Shown: positions 18,501-25,747 of the stretch, piece by piece
Position numbering within the stretch: position 1 is the stretch's first letter
How the letters are laid out: each line of letters starts with the position of its first letter
The notes under the pieces: generated by a model
What the model was told of the DNA's origin: nothing
Seen by the model: only the letters and a program-made list of their open reading frames with translations
Database searches by the model: none
DNA from: Cystobacter fuscus DSM 2262
Lineage (GTDB): Bacteria; Myxococcota; Myxococcia; Myxococcales; Myxococcaceae
DNA length: 64,000 nucleotides
NCBI RefSeq assembly: GCF_000335475.2
Contig: NZ_ANAH02000018.1
Span: 62,001 to 126,000 of the forward strand
Direction of reading: 5' to 3'
Translations under genes and position numbers: made by a program

Positions 18501-19088
18501 GTTGAAGGGGGTGCGCTTCTCGTCCTGGATGAGATCTCCCGGCGTGGCCACGCCCACGAGCACGAAGGAGAGCCGCGCCAGCTCCGGGTTGCTCGCCCGC
18601 GTGTTGTAGAGGTAGCGGATGGCGGCGTAGAAGTCGTCGGTGAAGCCCATGCCCAGGGTGGTGTCGATCTCGTCCACGAACACCACCACGCGCTGTTGCA
18701 CCTCCGCGAGCACCACCTCCTCCAGGAAGCGCGTCAGACGCTGCACGGGCCCCTGCTCGCGGTGGCGGCTCCACCACTCGGCCGCGTCCGTGCTCAGCTC
18801 GAGCTGCTCCTGGAGGACGACGAGCAATCCCACGTACCACTGGTCCGCCGTCACCTGCTTGCCAATGCGCGTCAGGTCGATGATGACCGAGCGGATGTCC
18901 TCCTCGTAGAGCTGCTCGGCGGTGCGCACCATCAGGCTCGACTTGCCCATCTGCCGCGCGGTCAGGACGAAGGCAAAGGTGCCCGCCCGGCACAGTGCCA
19001 CCATCTCCGAGTCCGCTCTCCGGGCCAGGTACACCCCCCCGCCCGCCTGCACCGTCCCGCCCACTGTATACAGGTGCGTGTCGCTCAC
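15540..19088 (-). CDS. AAA_35 ATPase-transmembrane-coiled-coil-WD40 protein, copy A
   Basis: A 1182-residue paralogue of the next gene, with the same order of parts: GTG start, AAA_35 ATPase (Walker A TARQMGKSS; Walker B VVVFVDEID), one membrane span near residue 370-395, a coiled coil, and 14 WD40 repeats. Over the first 360 residues only about six positions differ from copy B. The linker after the membrane span is rewritten, and several propeller blades (roughly repeats 7-12) differ at many positions. Repeat 11 reads TASHYTVRLW and is one residue shorter than its counterparts. It is the first gene of the four-gene minus-strand cluster and faces the divergent lipoprotein hydrolase. Confidence 0.92.
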   Translation of the reverse strand: MSDTHLYTVGGTVQAGGGVYLARRADSEMVALCRAGTFAFVLTARQMGKSSLMVRTAEQLYEEDIRSVIIDLTRIGKQVTADQWYVGLLVVLQEQLELSTDAAEWWSRHREQGPVQRLTRFLEEVVLAEVQQRVVVFVDEIDTTLGMGFTDDFYAAIRYLYNTRASNPELARLSFVLVGVATPGDLIQDEKRTPFNLGQRVELTDFTLEEAAPLAEGLAESAADGQRTLEWVLEWTGGHPYLTQRLCQALVDEQQRTGGGAWTRQGVWQVVERTFFAEKSFQDNNLVFVRDMLTRRAPDPERVLRTYQDIRRGRRVLDEERALVKAHLKLSGVVRREGEVLRVRNAIYERVFTVAWARSLLPVDWQVVRRVSLTTLGLVIVVVSVLLPAFVLLSIELRETQSARQQAESARLATTQELDEARKVGEAARAALQQAVEKAQKIQTEAQRLQQETKRLQEDASHAKREADRFRKDAQRLQEEASQAQENKILAEQETTRARLQVDQQRREAASYVFLNQADATLRAASSDLSLSTALFMEAARIHASSEAMDLLVRALVQLRGARTRLAHGGNVLAVAFSPDGRWVLSAGEDKTARLWDASTGSQRLVLRHADAVTAVAFSPDGQSVATASDDGTARLWSTATGQPLGKPRPHAGSVNAVAFSPDGQSVATASDDGTARLWSTATGQPLARPLKHLRRVTAVAFSPDGKLLATASTDNTVRLWNTATGESQSVPLLHQLPVNAVAFSPDGKFMATACDDKTTRLWEVATREPSVVLLPGQILTHDKAVTSVAFSPDGRSVATASGDKTARLWEVDTGRQLVLLPHGQSVNAVAFSPDGQSVAAASDDKHAWLWRVTPSSPPVLPPRDKAVTALAFGPDGQTVVMASEDNAARLWRVDKGELLHEPLRHDARLRAVAFSPDGQGVATASEDKTARLWETATGRQRARLLHDDAINAVTFSPDGQSVATASDDSTARLWSTATGQLLAGPFPHEGPVTAVAFSPDGKLLATASHYTVRLWSTATGEPLGRPLRHDTLVTALAFSPDGQRLATASDDNAVRVWDMATGSQRSLLSHPNTVNAVAFSPDGRSVATGSEDDSARLWDVATGHRLSRLPHEGRVLAVAFSPDGRSLITASEDGTTRSWPVRLEDWFVLACSLLPRNVKPEEWPVDVGEVVPYRKTCPDLP

Positions 19089-19390
19089 GCCGCGAGTATC
19101 AGGCAGTCGCCACCTACGCGTCCCTCTTTATTTCAGAGCGCTCCTCTGACTGCCTCTCGAACGTGGCGGGCGGAATCGACACACTCCAAGTCATCGCACG
19201 GCACACCGGAGGACAGGGCACTTCTGTCCTTTCCCTTTCGAAACTTGTAAATCCAGAAAATATGTTGAAGGCCAAGGTAACTGTGTATCCTCCACTGTCG
19301 AGCCTCACGGCGGACGGGAGTTCCCGGTTCGTGGCCGACAGGTCCTGCGAGCGTGATGGCATGCACTGCTCTGCTCGGAAGGACGACCGG
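19089..19390. other. Divergent intergenic region
   Basis: About 300 bases lie between copy A and the lipoprotein hydrolase. The left end carries the duplicated element. The middle (about 19225-19290) is noticeably AT-richer than its surroundings and is the likely promoter zone for the hydrolase, but no convincing -35/-10 pair could be fixed. No gene is seen. Confidence 0.4.
19116..19145 (-). promoter_or_regulatory. Duplicated upstream element, copy A
   Basis: The partner of the element at 15428-15458, 28 bases before the GTG start of copy A. See that entry for the shared motifs. Confidence 0.45.
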
Positions 19391-20437
19391 ATGAATTGGC
19401 TGAAGCCTGCCTTGAAGCCCACCTTGAAGCCCACTTTGTCACTGTGTGCGTTGCTGTCCCTCGCGGCGTGCGGTCCCCTCGAGGACGAGGGTCCGTTCCC
19501 CGGTGACGCGCTGGCCATCCAGGAGCAGGAAGCGATCTCCTCCTGCGTGGCGCCCACCGAGGCACAGTGCTGGAAGTTGCTGCCCACGGACACCAACTTC
19601 GGCGGAAGGACCACGGCCTGGAACGCCGCGCACTACGCCCTGCGGCCCAACAGCCCGAGCAAGAGCAGCTTGGTGGTGATGCTGCACGGAGTGGGCTCGA
19701 GCGCCGGCAACTTCTATCACAGCACCGCCTACGCCACCGCGACGACCAGCTTCTTCGCGAGCGCCGTGAACAAGGGCTATCGCGTGCTTGGAATCACGCA
19801 CCGCAACTCCCCGAACATCCGGGAGGTGTGCGGCACCAACGTGGACTGCCACCTGCCCACGCGCCGCACCTTCATCACCGGCGTCGTGCAGCCGGGCTCC
19901 GCCGTGACGGACATGGGCTACTACGATGGCATCGAGGCCCGCCTCATCCGCCTGCTCGTGACCCTGCGCGATGGTCAGGACCCGTCCGGCGGGTGGGGGG
20001 CCTACCTCACGCCCTCCAACTGCACGGGCACCCGGAACACGGCCATCCCCTGCGGCATTGTCTGGAACAAGCTCATCGTCGCGGGACACTCCCAGGGCGC
20101 GGGGCATGCCGCCGTCATCGGCAAGGATCACCTGGTGGACACGGTCGTCATGCTCGCCGGCCCGACCGACCGCACTCCCGAGCAGACGGTTCCCAGCTAC
20201 ACGCTGGCTTCGAGCGGACTGGCGACTCCCGCGGGCGGCGGCAACTACCGGGGCCTGGTTCATGGCAAGGACAGCTTCGTGACGGCGTCGACCATCCACT
20301 GGGACGCCAGCCGGTTGAACGCCGGGGCCCATGGGAAGACGACCACGAGCACCGCCGATCACTGCGGCACGTCTCCGCACTCGTGCGTCATCGAGAGCGC
20401 TTCGTTCTACACCACCTGGCAGGGATTCTGGCCGTAG
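19391..20437 (+). CDS. Lipoprotein alpha/beta-hydrolase
   Basis: A 348-residue exported hydrolase. The ATG at 19391 is chosen because GGAAGGA lies 7 bases upstream and the product then starts with a lipoprotein signal (LSLAAC, Cys27). The fold signature is clear: VVMLHG (residues 95-100, oxyanion region), nucleophile elbow GHSQG with Ser234, a likely acid near Asp260 (AGPTD) and a likely His324 (TADHCG). Eight or more cysteines suggest disulphides outside the cytoplasm. The substrate cannot be read from the sequence; esters or polyesters are possible. An N-terminal LKPALKPTLKPTL stretch comes from a short in-phase DNA repeat. It is transcribed away from the immune-like cluster and need not belong to it. 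Confidence 0.87.
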   Translation: MNWLKPALKPTLKPTLSLCALLSLAACGPLEDEGPFPGDALAIQEQEAISSCVAPTEAQCWKLLPTDTNFGGRTTAWNAAHYALRPNSPSKSSLVVMLHGVGSSAGNFYHSTAYATATTSFFASAVNKGYRVLGITHRNSPNIREVCGTNVDCHLPTRRTFITGVVQPGSAVTDMGYYDGIEARLIRLLVTLRDGQDPSGGWGAYLTPSNCTGTRNTAIPCGIVWNKLIVAGHSQGAGHAAVIGKDHLVDTVVMLAGPTDRTPEQTVPSYTLASSGLATPAGGGNYRGLVHGKDSFVTASTIHWDASRLNAGAHGKTTTSTADHCGTSPHSCVIESASFYTTWQGFWP

Positions 20438-20444
20438 CCCTGGT

Positions 20445-20503
20445 GCTGCTCGAGCCGATACCGCACCTGAAGGGTGGTCAGCTCCGCCAGGTGCGGTGGA
20501 CGC
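20445..20503 (+). pseudogene. Remnant of the 3' end of the TPR gene at 22350
   Basis: The stretch CTCGAGCCGATACCGCACCT and its continuation to GGTGCGGTGGACGC matches 22876-22931 inside the TPR gene. In the same frame it reads LEPIPHLKGGQLRQVRWT against IEPMLHLTGAQLRQVRWT. No start or upstream part of the gene is present. It is either a relic of a second TPR paralogue or a duplication made when the intervening AT-richer segment arrived. Confidence 0.55.
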
Positions 20504-20575
20504 GCTCACCCGGCGCCCCTCGTCACCGGAGCCTGGGCCGAGGTCGACGGCCCGGTCGCTCCGCGCCACGACGCG

Positions 20576-21808
20576 CTATTCCGACCGAGGCGGCTGCACC
20601 GTCTGCGGCATCCCAAAGAACTGCCTCAGGCTACCCTGGAGGTGGTCCAGCTCCTCCTTCTGGAACTGGCGCTGTTCGATCTCGCTCTTCATCGCGTTGC
20701 TGACCTTGATCGCTTCGGCGGTATTTCCTACGAGGGTCCTCGTCTCCTGGTTGTAAATATTGTTCACCACCTTCTTCCCATTCACCTTCTCGCCCGTATT
20801 GTCCGCCCTGTTCACTTCCTTGAGGGCGTCGCTCGGCTCGTCATGGTTTGCAAGCGCGGTCTTGAGCTGGAGCTCTATTTTATCAGGTATTTCCCCGCTC
20901 GAATTTTTTTGATCGATTGAGCTATTGATGTGTGCCTTGAGTTGGCGGCGATCATCACGGGTCGCTCTCATGGGACCGGCGCCCTCGCCGAGATCGGAGA
21001 GCGTCTCCAGCGGCCGCTGCGGCTCGAGTGCTCCGCTGCGCATTCCGACCATGATACAGCCCTTGTCCCTCAGCTTCGTCATGGCGTAGAGCTGATGCGT
21101 GCGACCCTGGAGGCCCTCCGGCATCTTGTCCCAGAAACTCATGAGCTGATTCTTGTCGGCGGTCTCCTGGCCGATCGGGTCGCCCACGAGGTATGTCTTC
21201 TTACCGAGATCCTCGGCTGTTTTGGTGATTTGGGCCAGCGCGAACTCGTTATTCGGCCCTTTTTCACCCGCTTCTGTCATTTTCTTGAAAGTCTCATGCG
21301 AGTTATCCACCGCCTCCAACTTCACCCGGCCAGATGCAGTGGCTTCATCGACTCCATTGGCCTTGAGGGAGTCAACGTAGAATTTCTTGAGTTCATTGGC
21401 ATCCCGCGACTCCTTGGCATCACCCTTGGTGTACAGGACATCGACTGTCGCCCGATCATTGAGGAGGAGAGAGGCGCAGATGGCATTGCGATCGCCACTC
21501 ATGTAGGCGCCCTGTGCGATGGATTGGGGTTTGTTCGACGGTGAGCCGATCAAACCAGCCTGCTCCAACTTCTCTTTGATCTTCGCATCGGGGATGATCC
21601 GGGCTTCGCTGGAAGAGGGATCGACTGTCGCAGCCAGTGGTTGCGCCACCACCGGGACGGGGGGTTTTGGTCCCTTCGTGGTGGCCGCATTTTGGGTGTT
21701 GAGGTGATTGCGCAAATCCGTCTGATAGCTGTAATTCCTGGCGACCTTTTTCTGGCGTGCGACCAGATCCTGCTTCGACATTGGCGGTTGTGCGCCTTCC
21801 GGTATCAC
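20576..21808 (-). CDS. Unknown hydrophilic protein, downstream part of an amber-split gene
   Basis: The product has 410 residues from a GTG at 21808, or 401 from the ATG at 21781. It has no signal peptide, no membrane span and no motif I recognise. It is hydrophilic, with a proline-rich patch (PKPPVPVV) near residue 50 and charged helices at the C-terminus (EIEQRQFQKEELDHL). Neither start has a good ribosome binding site. The frame continues upstream without a stop for ten codons to a TAG at 21839-21841, then through 54 more codons to the ATG at 22003. The region is therefore best read as one 475-codon gene interrupted by an amber codon. Base composition is lower in GC than its neighbours, which points to acquisition from elsewhere. 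A secreted or injected effector is possible but is a guess. Confidence 0.6.
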   Translation of the reverse strand: MIPEGAQPPMSKQDLVARQKKVARNYSYQTDLRNHLNTQNAATTKGPKPPVPVVAQPLAATVDPSSSEARIIPDAKIKEKLEQAGLIGSPSNKPQSIAQGAYMSGDRNAICASLLLNDRATVDVLYTKGDAKESRDANELKKFYVDSLKANGVDEATASGRVKLEAVDNSHETFKKMTEAGEKGPNNEFALAQITKTAEDLGKKTYLVGDPIGQETADKNQLMSFWDKMPEGLQGRTHQLYAMTKLRDKGCIMVGMRSGALEPQRPLETLSDLGEGAGPMRATRDDRRQLKAHINSSIDQKNSSGEIPDKIELQLKTALANHDEPSDALKEVNRADNTGEKVNGKKVVNNIYNQETRTLVGNTAEAIKVSNAMKSEIEQRQFQKEELDHLQGSLRQFFGMPQTVQPPRSE

Positions 21809-21838
21809 CTGCTGCTTGAGAGGGCCCGGCTTATTATC

Positions 21839-22003
21839 CTAGACCCACGAATCCCTGACCTTGGTATTGAGCTCCTTCTCGAACAGCGAGTCGACCGTCA
21901 CATTGGGTTTCGGTTCATTGGGATTTACCTCCTTGGCCAGGTTATTGTTCAACCTGTGCGCACCGGGGTCGAACGGCCTTTGTGGCGTGCTGATTTTCGC
22001 CAT
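21839..22003 (-). CDS. Unknown 54-residue ORF, upstream part of an amber-split gene
   Basis: A 54-residue hydrophilic product from the ATG at 22003 to a TAG at 21839-21841. It is in the same frame as the 410-residue gene downstream, with ten sense codons and no other stop between them. There is no Shine-Dalgarno sequence. A good -10 hexamer lies only 7 bases before the ATG, which would give a leaderless mRNA. As an independent small protein it shows no recognisable domain; it is more likely the N-terminus of the downstream protein. Confidence 0.5.
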   Translation of the reverse strand: MAKISTPQRPFDPGAHRLNNNLAKEVNPNEPKPNVTVDSLFEKELNTKVRDSWV

Positions 22004-22010
22004 GAACCGA

Positions 22011-22039
22011 ATTATACGGATCTGGCCATATCCCAACAA
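22011..22039 (-). promoter_or_regulatory. Housekeeping-type promoter, probably leaderless
   Basis: On the minus strand, TTGTTG (22034-22039) and a perfect TATAAT (22011-22016) are 17 bases apart. The expected start point is about 7 bases downstream of the -10, at or next to the ATG at 22003. This fits the missing ribosome binding site. Confidence 0.5.
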
Positions 22040-22349
22040 TCGGCTGGCGCTAGATTTTTCTGGAGCGGCTGATGGCGGGGCTACTCGTTCCTTGACGCAC
22101 ATGGCGTGTTCTCCCGACTCTCGAGAAACGAGGGTCCAACATTGAAGAAGCCCGCCGTCATGCCCTGCTCGCTGAAGCGAGCCAGCCAGGGGGTGGCATC
22201 GGCCTGTATGGGTTGTCTTGTCTTGGACTCCGCAGCCGCCCTGCCTGTCGCTGTAGGCGGGTGGAAGTTTGTGGCGACACGCGACGGGGCACCGAGGCGA
22301 AGCACTCGGTCCACACATCCGCCACCCTGCTGGGCTAGCATGCGGCCAC
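22040..22349. other. Gene-free region with a possible decayed ORF
   Basis: No intact gene is seen. On the minus strand a frame ending at 22081 contains a protein-like run (WLARFSEQGMTAGFFNVG) without a convincing start, possibly a gene scrap. The right end must hold the promoter of the TPR gene; no clear hexamers were found. Confidence 0.35.
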
Positions 22350-22997
22350 ATGCTCTTCGGACGGAAAACCCCCCCTTCTCGCTCGGAGCTCATCGTCGCG
22401 GCGGATCGCGCCCGCTCCAAAGGCAAACTCAAGCGGGCCATTAGTGGTTACCGCAAGGCGCTGGAGTTGGAACCGAAGGATCCCGCGGTGCTCGGCAAGC
22501 TGGCGCCGCTGCTCGCCCGGACGAATGAAACCGAGGCCTCGCTCAAGCTCTTCCGGGAGGCGGCCCAGGTCCACCTGGACAAGGGCTTCGCCGACAAGGC
22601 GCTGGCCGTCTATACCCAGGCGGCCGAGACGTTCCCGGCCCAGGTGGCCCTGTGGCAGCAGGTGTCGCGGATGCACCTGGAGAAGGGGCGTCAGGCCGAC
22701 GCGGTGCGGATGCTCCTGCGCGGCCGCTTCGCCCTCCAGCGCAAGCACGAGCGCCCCCAGGCCATCATCCTGTTGAGGGAAGCCTTGAAGCTGGATCCCT
22801 CGCTCTTCGCGCCGAGGTTGGATCTGGCGCGGCTGCTCGCCCGGCAGAAGCAGCCGGCCGAGGCCCAGGCGTTGATCGAGCCGATGCTGCACCTGACGGG
22901 CGCACAGCTCCGTCAGGTGCGGTGGACGCAGCTGTGCATCGCTCCCGGGTTCGGCAACGCGTGGTCGTGGCTACGGGCCGCGCTGTCGGGGCGCTGA
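22350..22997 (+). CDS. TPR-repeat protein
   Basis: A 215-residue protein from the ATG at 22350 (MLFGRK); longer in-frame starts upstream lack support. It contains about four tetratricopeptide units (for example AISGYRKALELEPKDPAVL and AIILLREALKLDPSLFAPR) between residues 15 and 175, and a basic N-terminus. TPR proteins act as scaffolds, and the partner is unknown. Its last 27 bases overlap the convergent cysteine-rich protein gene. Part of its 3' end is duplicated at 20445-20503. Confidence 0.8.
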   Translation: MLFGRKTPPSRSELIVAADRARSKGKLKRAISGYRKALELEPKDPAVLGKLAPLLARTNETEASLKLFREAAQVHLDKGFADKALAVYTQAAETFPAQVALWQQVSRMHLEKGRQADAVRMLLRGRFALQRKHERPQAIILLREALKLDPSLFAPRLDLARLLARQKQPAEAQALIEPMLHLTGAQLRQVRWTQLCIAPGFGNAWSWLRAALSGR

Positions 22998-25739
22998 GTC
23001 GCGCCGGCGCAGGGCCAGCAGCGCCAACAGGCCCAGCACCGAGGGCGTGGGCACGGCGCTGCAGCCTCCACCCGCGAGCGAGCGGTTGTCATCCAGCACC
23101 CGCCAGGTGTGCTCGACGGGCGTGGGATCCACGTTGCCCGCGGCGTCCACCGCGCGAGCGCGCAGCGTGTGCTGGCCCGGAGTGACGACGTAGGTGTCCT
23201 CACAGGGCTGGTAGGGCCCGTCATCCAGGCTGCACTCGAAGCGGGCATCCGGATCGTTCGAGGAGAACTCGAACCCGGCGTTGGGGTTGGGGCCAATGGC
23301 GGGCGGGCCCCGGACGAGCGTGGTGTCGGGCGGCTCCGAGGTACAGACGGAGGGCTGGCCCTGGCAGCGATAGCCCGGCTCGATGGCGCACGCCGCGCCG
23401 CAGCCGTCGCCCGAGGCCGTGTTCGCGTCGTCACACGCCTCGCCCTGCTCGGTGAGGCCGTTGCCGCAGACATTGGCGACCACGCAGGTGTGGGTGGCCG
23501 GGCTGCACACGCCCTCACAGGCGTTGGATGAGGTGCACGCCTGGCCCAGGCTCAGGCGGCAGCGGGGCGAACATGCATCACCGTCCTCCAGGTTGCCGTC
23601 GTCGCACGCCTCGGTGCCCGCCACCTGGCCGTCACCGCACGAGGTGACGCACACGCTGGGTGCCCCGCTGCAGTAGTAGCCCGTCTCCTGCTGGCAGGTG
23701 GCACCGCAGCCATCGCCCGCCTGGGTGTTGTCGTCATCGCACTGCTCGCCGATGTCCGGCACGCCGTTGCCGCACACCTGGGTGCACTCCGTCCCCGGCG
23801 AGGGGCAGGTCCAGCCCGCTTCGATCTGGCACGTGCTGGAGCAGCCATCGCCCGACTTCGTGTTGCCGTGATCGCACTGCTCGGCGCCCGCCACGATGCC
23901 GTCACCGCAGAGGGTCGCACAGGTGCTCGGCGTACCGCTGCAGGAATAACCCGGATCCACGCGGCAGCCCGGCGAGCAGCCATCGCCCGCGCTCTTGTTG
24001 CCATCGTCGCAGGTCTCGTTCGCCTCCAGCACGCCATTGCCACACGTCTCGGCGCACACGGACGGAGCGCTCTGGGGCACGGAGCAGGCGTAGCCCGGCT
24101 CCACCCGGCACTCGGTGGCGCATCCATCCCCCGAGCTCAGGTTGCCGTCATCGCACTGCTCGCCCGGCTCGTGCGTGCCATTGCCACAGCTCTTCACGCA
24201 CGGCGCTCCCGCGGTGGGGCACACATAGCCCAGCTCGAGGGTGCAGGCCGGCGAGCACCCATCTCCCAGGGAGACGTTGCCGTCGTCGCACAGCTCGCCC
24301 GGATCCATCCGGCCATTGCCACACACGGTGCCGCACACGGACGGCGCCCCGTGGCACTCATAGCCATTCTCCACACGGCACGCGGCGGAGCAGCCATCGG
24401 AGTTGAAGGTGTTGCCGTCATCGCACAGCTCACCCGGGTTGATGACGCCATCTCCGCACTTCTGGACACAGGCGCTGCCCGCGGTCGGGCACGCGTACCC
24501 TGCCTCCACCCGGCAGCGCGCATCACAGCCATCGCCCGTGGTCTGGTTGCCGTCGTCGCACTGCTCGCCCGGGTTGAGCGCGCCATTTCCACACGTCCGC
24601 GCGCACCGGCTGGGCTCGCCCGTACAGCCGTAGGCCGGCTCGATGCCGCAGGTGGCGCTGCAGCCGTCGTTGGAGGTGCTGTTGCCGTCATCGCACTCCT
24701 CGCGGGGAGAGATGACTCCGTCCCCACACCTGTCGTCGTACGCATCCACGAACAGGTAGCGGAAGGCGTTGGGCGGACCGCTGTCGTTTTCGTTGCACAG
24801 CTCCAGCCGGTTGAGGCCGGTGCGCCAGGGCGCCGTGGTGCCCAGCTCGCGGATGGTGTTCTTCTGCCAGGGCTGGCCCGCCGGTTGGCTGATGACGGTG
24901 GGGGTGAAACCCACGCCGTTCACCGACGCGGCCTCGAACTCGTTGTCGTTGAAGGTCGCCACGCGCATGCGGAAGCGCGAGAGCGTGGTGGTCGAGGGGA
25001 TGATGAAGTCCTGGTACACGCAGGTGCTCGCTCCCAGAGGGGCCATGAAGCGCGCCGTCTGGACTTCCTGCGGCCAGTCGCTCGCCGTGCGCTCGCCCGT
25101 GGTGGCGCCCGTGGTGGTGCCCCGGTAGAACCAGTGCGGATCCGCCACGGTTCCCTCCAGGCGGCGGTTGTTCGCGTCCACGCCCGTGTTGAACAGCGTC
25201 ACGCCCGCGCGCACGCACCGGCTCGGAGAGCCCGCGCACGCCTGGCCCGGCTCCACCTCGCACAGGCGGTTGCAGCCGTCGCCGTCGAAGCGGTTGCCGT
25301 CGTCGCAGATCTCCTGCGCGTAGTTCGGGTAGGAGCGGTTGTCGAGCGTGCCATTGCCGCACGAGGACAGGTCGCACGTCGCGGAGCAGCCGTTGCCGTT
25401 GTCCACGGTGTTGCCGTCGTCGCACAGCTCGCCCGAGTTGACCACGCCGTTGCCGCACAGGCTCGCCACGGAACACGGCTTGCCGGGGATGTGACAGAGG
25501 AAGCCGGCCTCCAGCGTGCCGGTGGCGCTACAGCCGTCACCGTCCTGGGTGTTGCCGTCGTCACATTGCTCGCCGGGCTGCAGCTTGCCGTCCGCGACGA
25601 GGGCCTGGCTGACCCGCGTGAGCAGGGCAGGGGAGGCGGAGGGCGGCTCCTGCTGCGTCTGGCAGCCCACCGAGGTGAAGAGGAGGGTGAGCCCGACAAG
25701 CGCCGGGCGCGTCCATGCTGTCTTGGGATGCATGTTCAT
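22971..25739 (-). CDS. Myxobacterial cysteine-rich-repeat surface protein with MYXO-CTERM tail
   Basis: A 922-residue protein from the ATG at 25739, with AGGTG 9 bases upstream; a GTG at 25751 would add four residues and overlap the previous stop. The signal region ends at LLFTSVGC and may be lipidated. The body holds about 13 copies of the CGNGxxxxGExCDDGNxxxGDGC repeat (DUF4215/myxo_disulf_rpt type). They are split after the third copy by a roughly 125-residue beta-rich insert containing DWPQEVQTARFMAP. An Ig-like domain follows, then the MYXO-CTERM anchor (GGCSAVPTPSVLGLLALLALRRR), a sorting tag thought to hold proteins at the myxobacterial surface. It lies 8 bases behind the OmpA-family gene and is probably co-transcribed with it. 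Confidence 0.9.
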   Translation of the reverse strand: MNMHPKTAWTRPALVGLTLLFTSVGCQTQQEPPSASPALLTRVSQALVADGKLQPGEQCDDGNTQDGDGCSATGTLEAGFLCHIPGKPCSVASLCGNGVVNSGELCDDGNTVDNGNGCSATCDLSSCGNGTLDNRSYPNYAQEICDDGNRFDGDGCNRLCEVEPGQACAGSPSRCVRAGVTLFNTGVDANNRRLEGTVADPHWFYRGTTTGATTGERTASDWPQEVQTARFMAPLGASTCVYQDFIIPSTTTLSRFRMRVATFNDNEFEAASVNGVGFTPTVISQPAGQPWQKNTIRELGTTAPWRTGLNRLELCNENDSGPPNAFRYLFVDAYDDRCGDGVISPREECDDGNSTSNDGCSATCGIEPAYGCTGEPSRCARTCGNGALNPGEQCDDGNQTTGDGCDARCRVEAGYACPTAGSACVQKCGDGVINPGELCDDGNTFNSDGCSAACRVENGYECHGAPSVCGTVCGNGRMDPGELCDDGNVSLGDGCSPACTLELGYVCPTAGAPCVKSCGNGTHEPGEQCDDGNLSSGDGCATECRVEPGYACSVPQSAPSVCAETCGNGVLEANETCDDGNKSAGDGCSPGCRVDPGYSCSGTPSTCATLCGDGIVAGAEQCDHGNTKSGDGCSSTCQIEAGWTCPSPGTECTQVCGNGVPDIGEQCDDDNTQAGDGCGATCQQETGYYCSGAPSVCVTSCGDGQVAGTEACDDGNLEDGDACSPRCRLSLGQACTSSNACEGVCSPATHTCVVANVCGNGLTEQGEACDDANTASGDGCGAACAIEPGYRCQGQPSVCTSEPPDTTLVRGPPAIGPNPNAGFEFSSNDPDARFECSLDDGPYQPCEDTYVVTPGQHTLRARAVDAAGNVDPTPVEHTWRVLDDNRSLAGGGCSAVPTPSVLGLLALLALRRRDSAPRQRGP

Positions 25740-25747
25740 GGTTGGTT

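Larger units (their letters stand above)
11846..19145 (-). repeat. 3.6-kb tandem gene duplication
   Basis: The two paralogues and about 60 bases of upstream sequence form a direct repeat (units about 11846-15458 and 15540-19145). Identity is near 98 percent over the ATPase part at DNA level and clearly lower in the linker and parts of the WD40 region, so similarity is mosaic along the unit. Confidence 0.85.
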
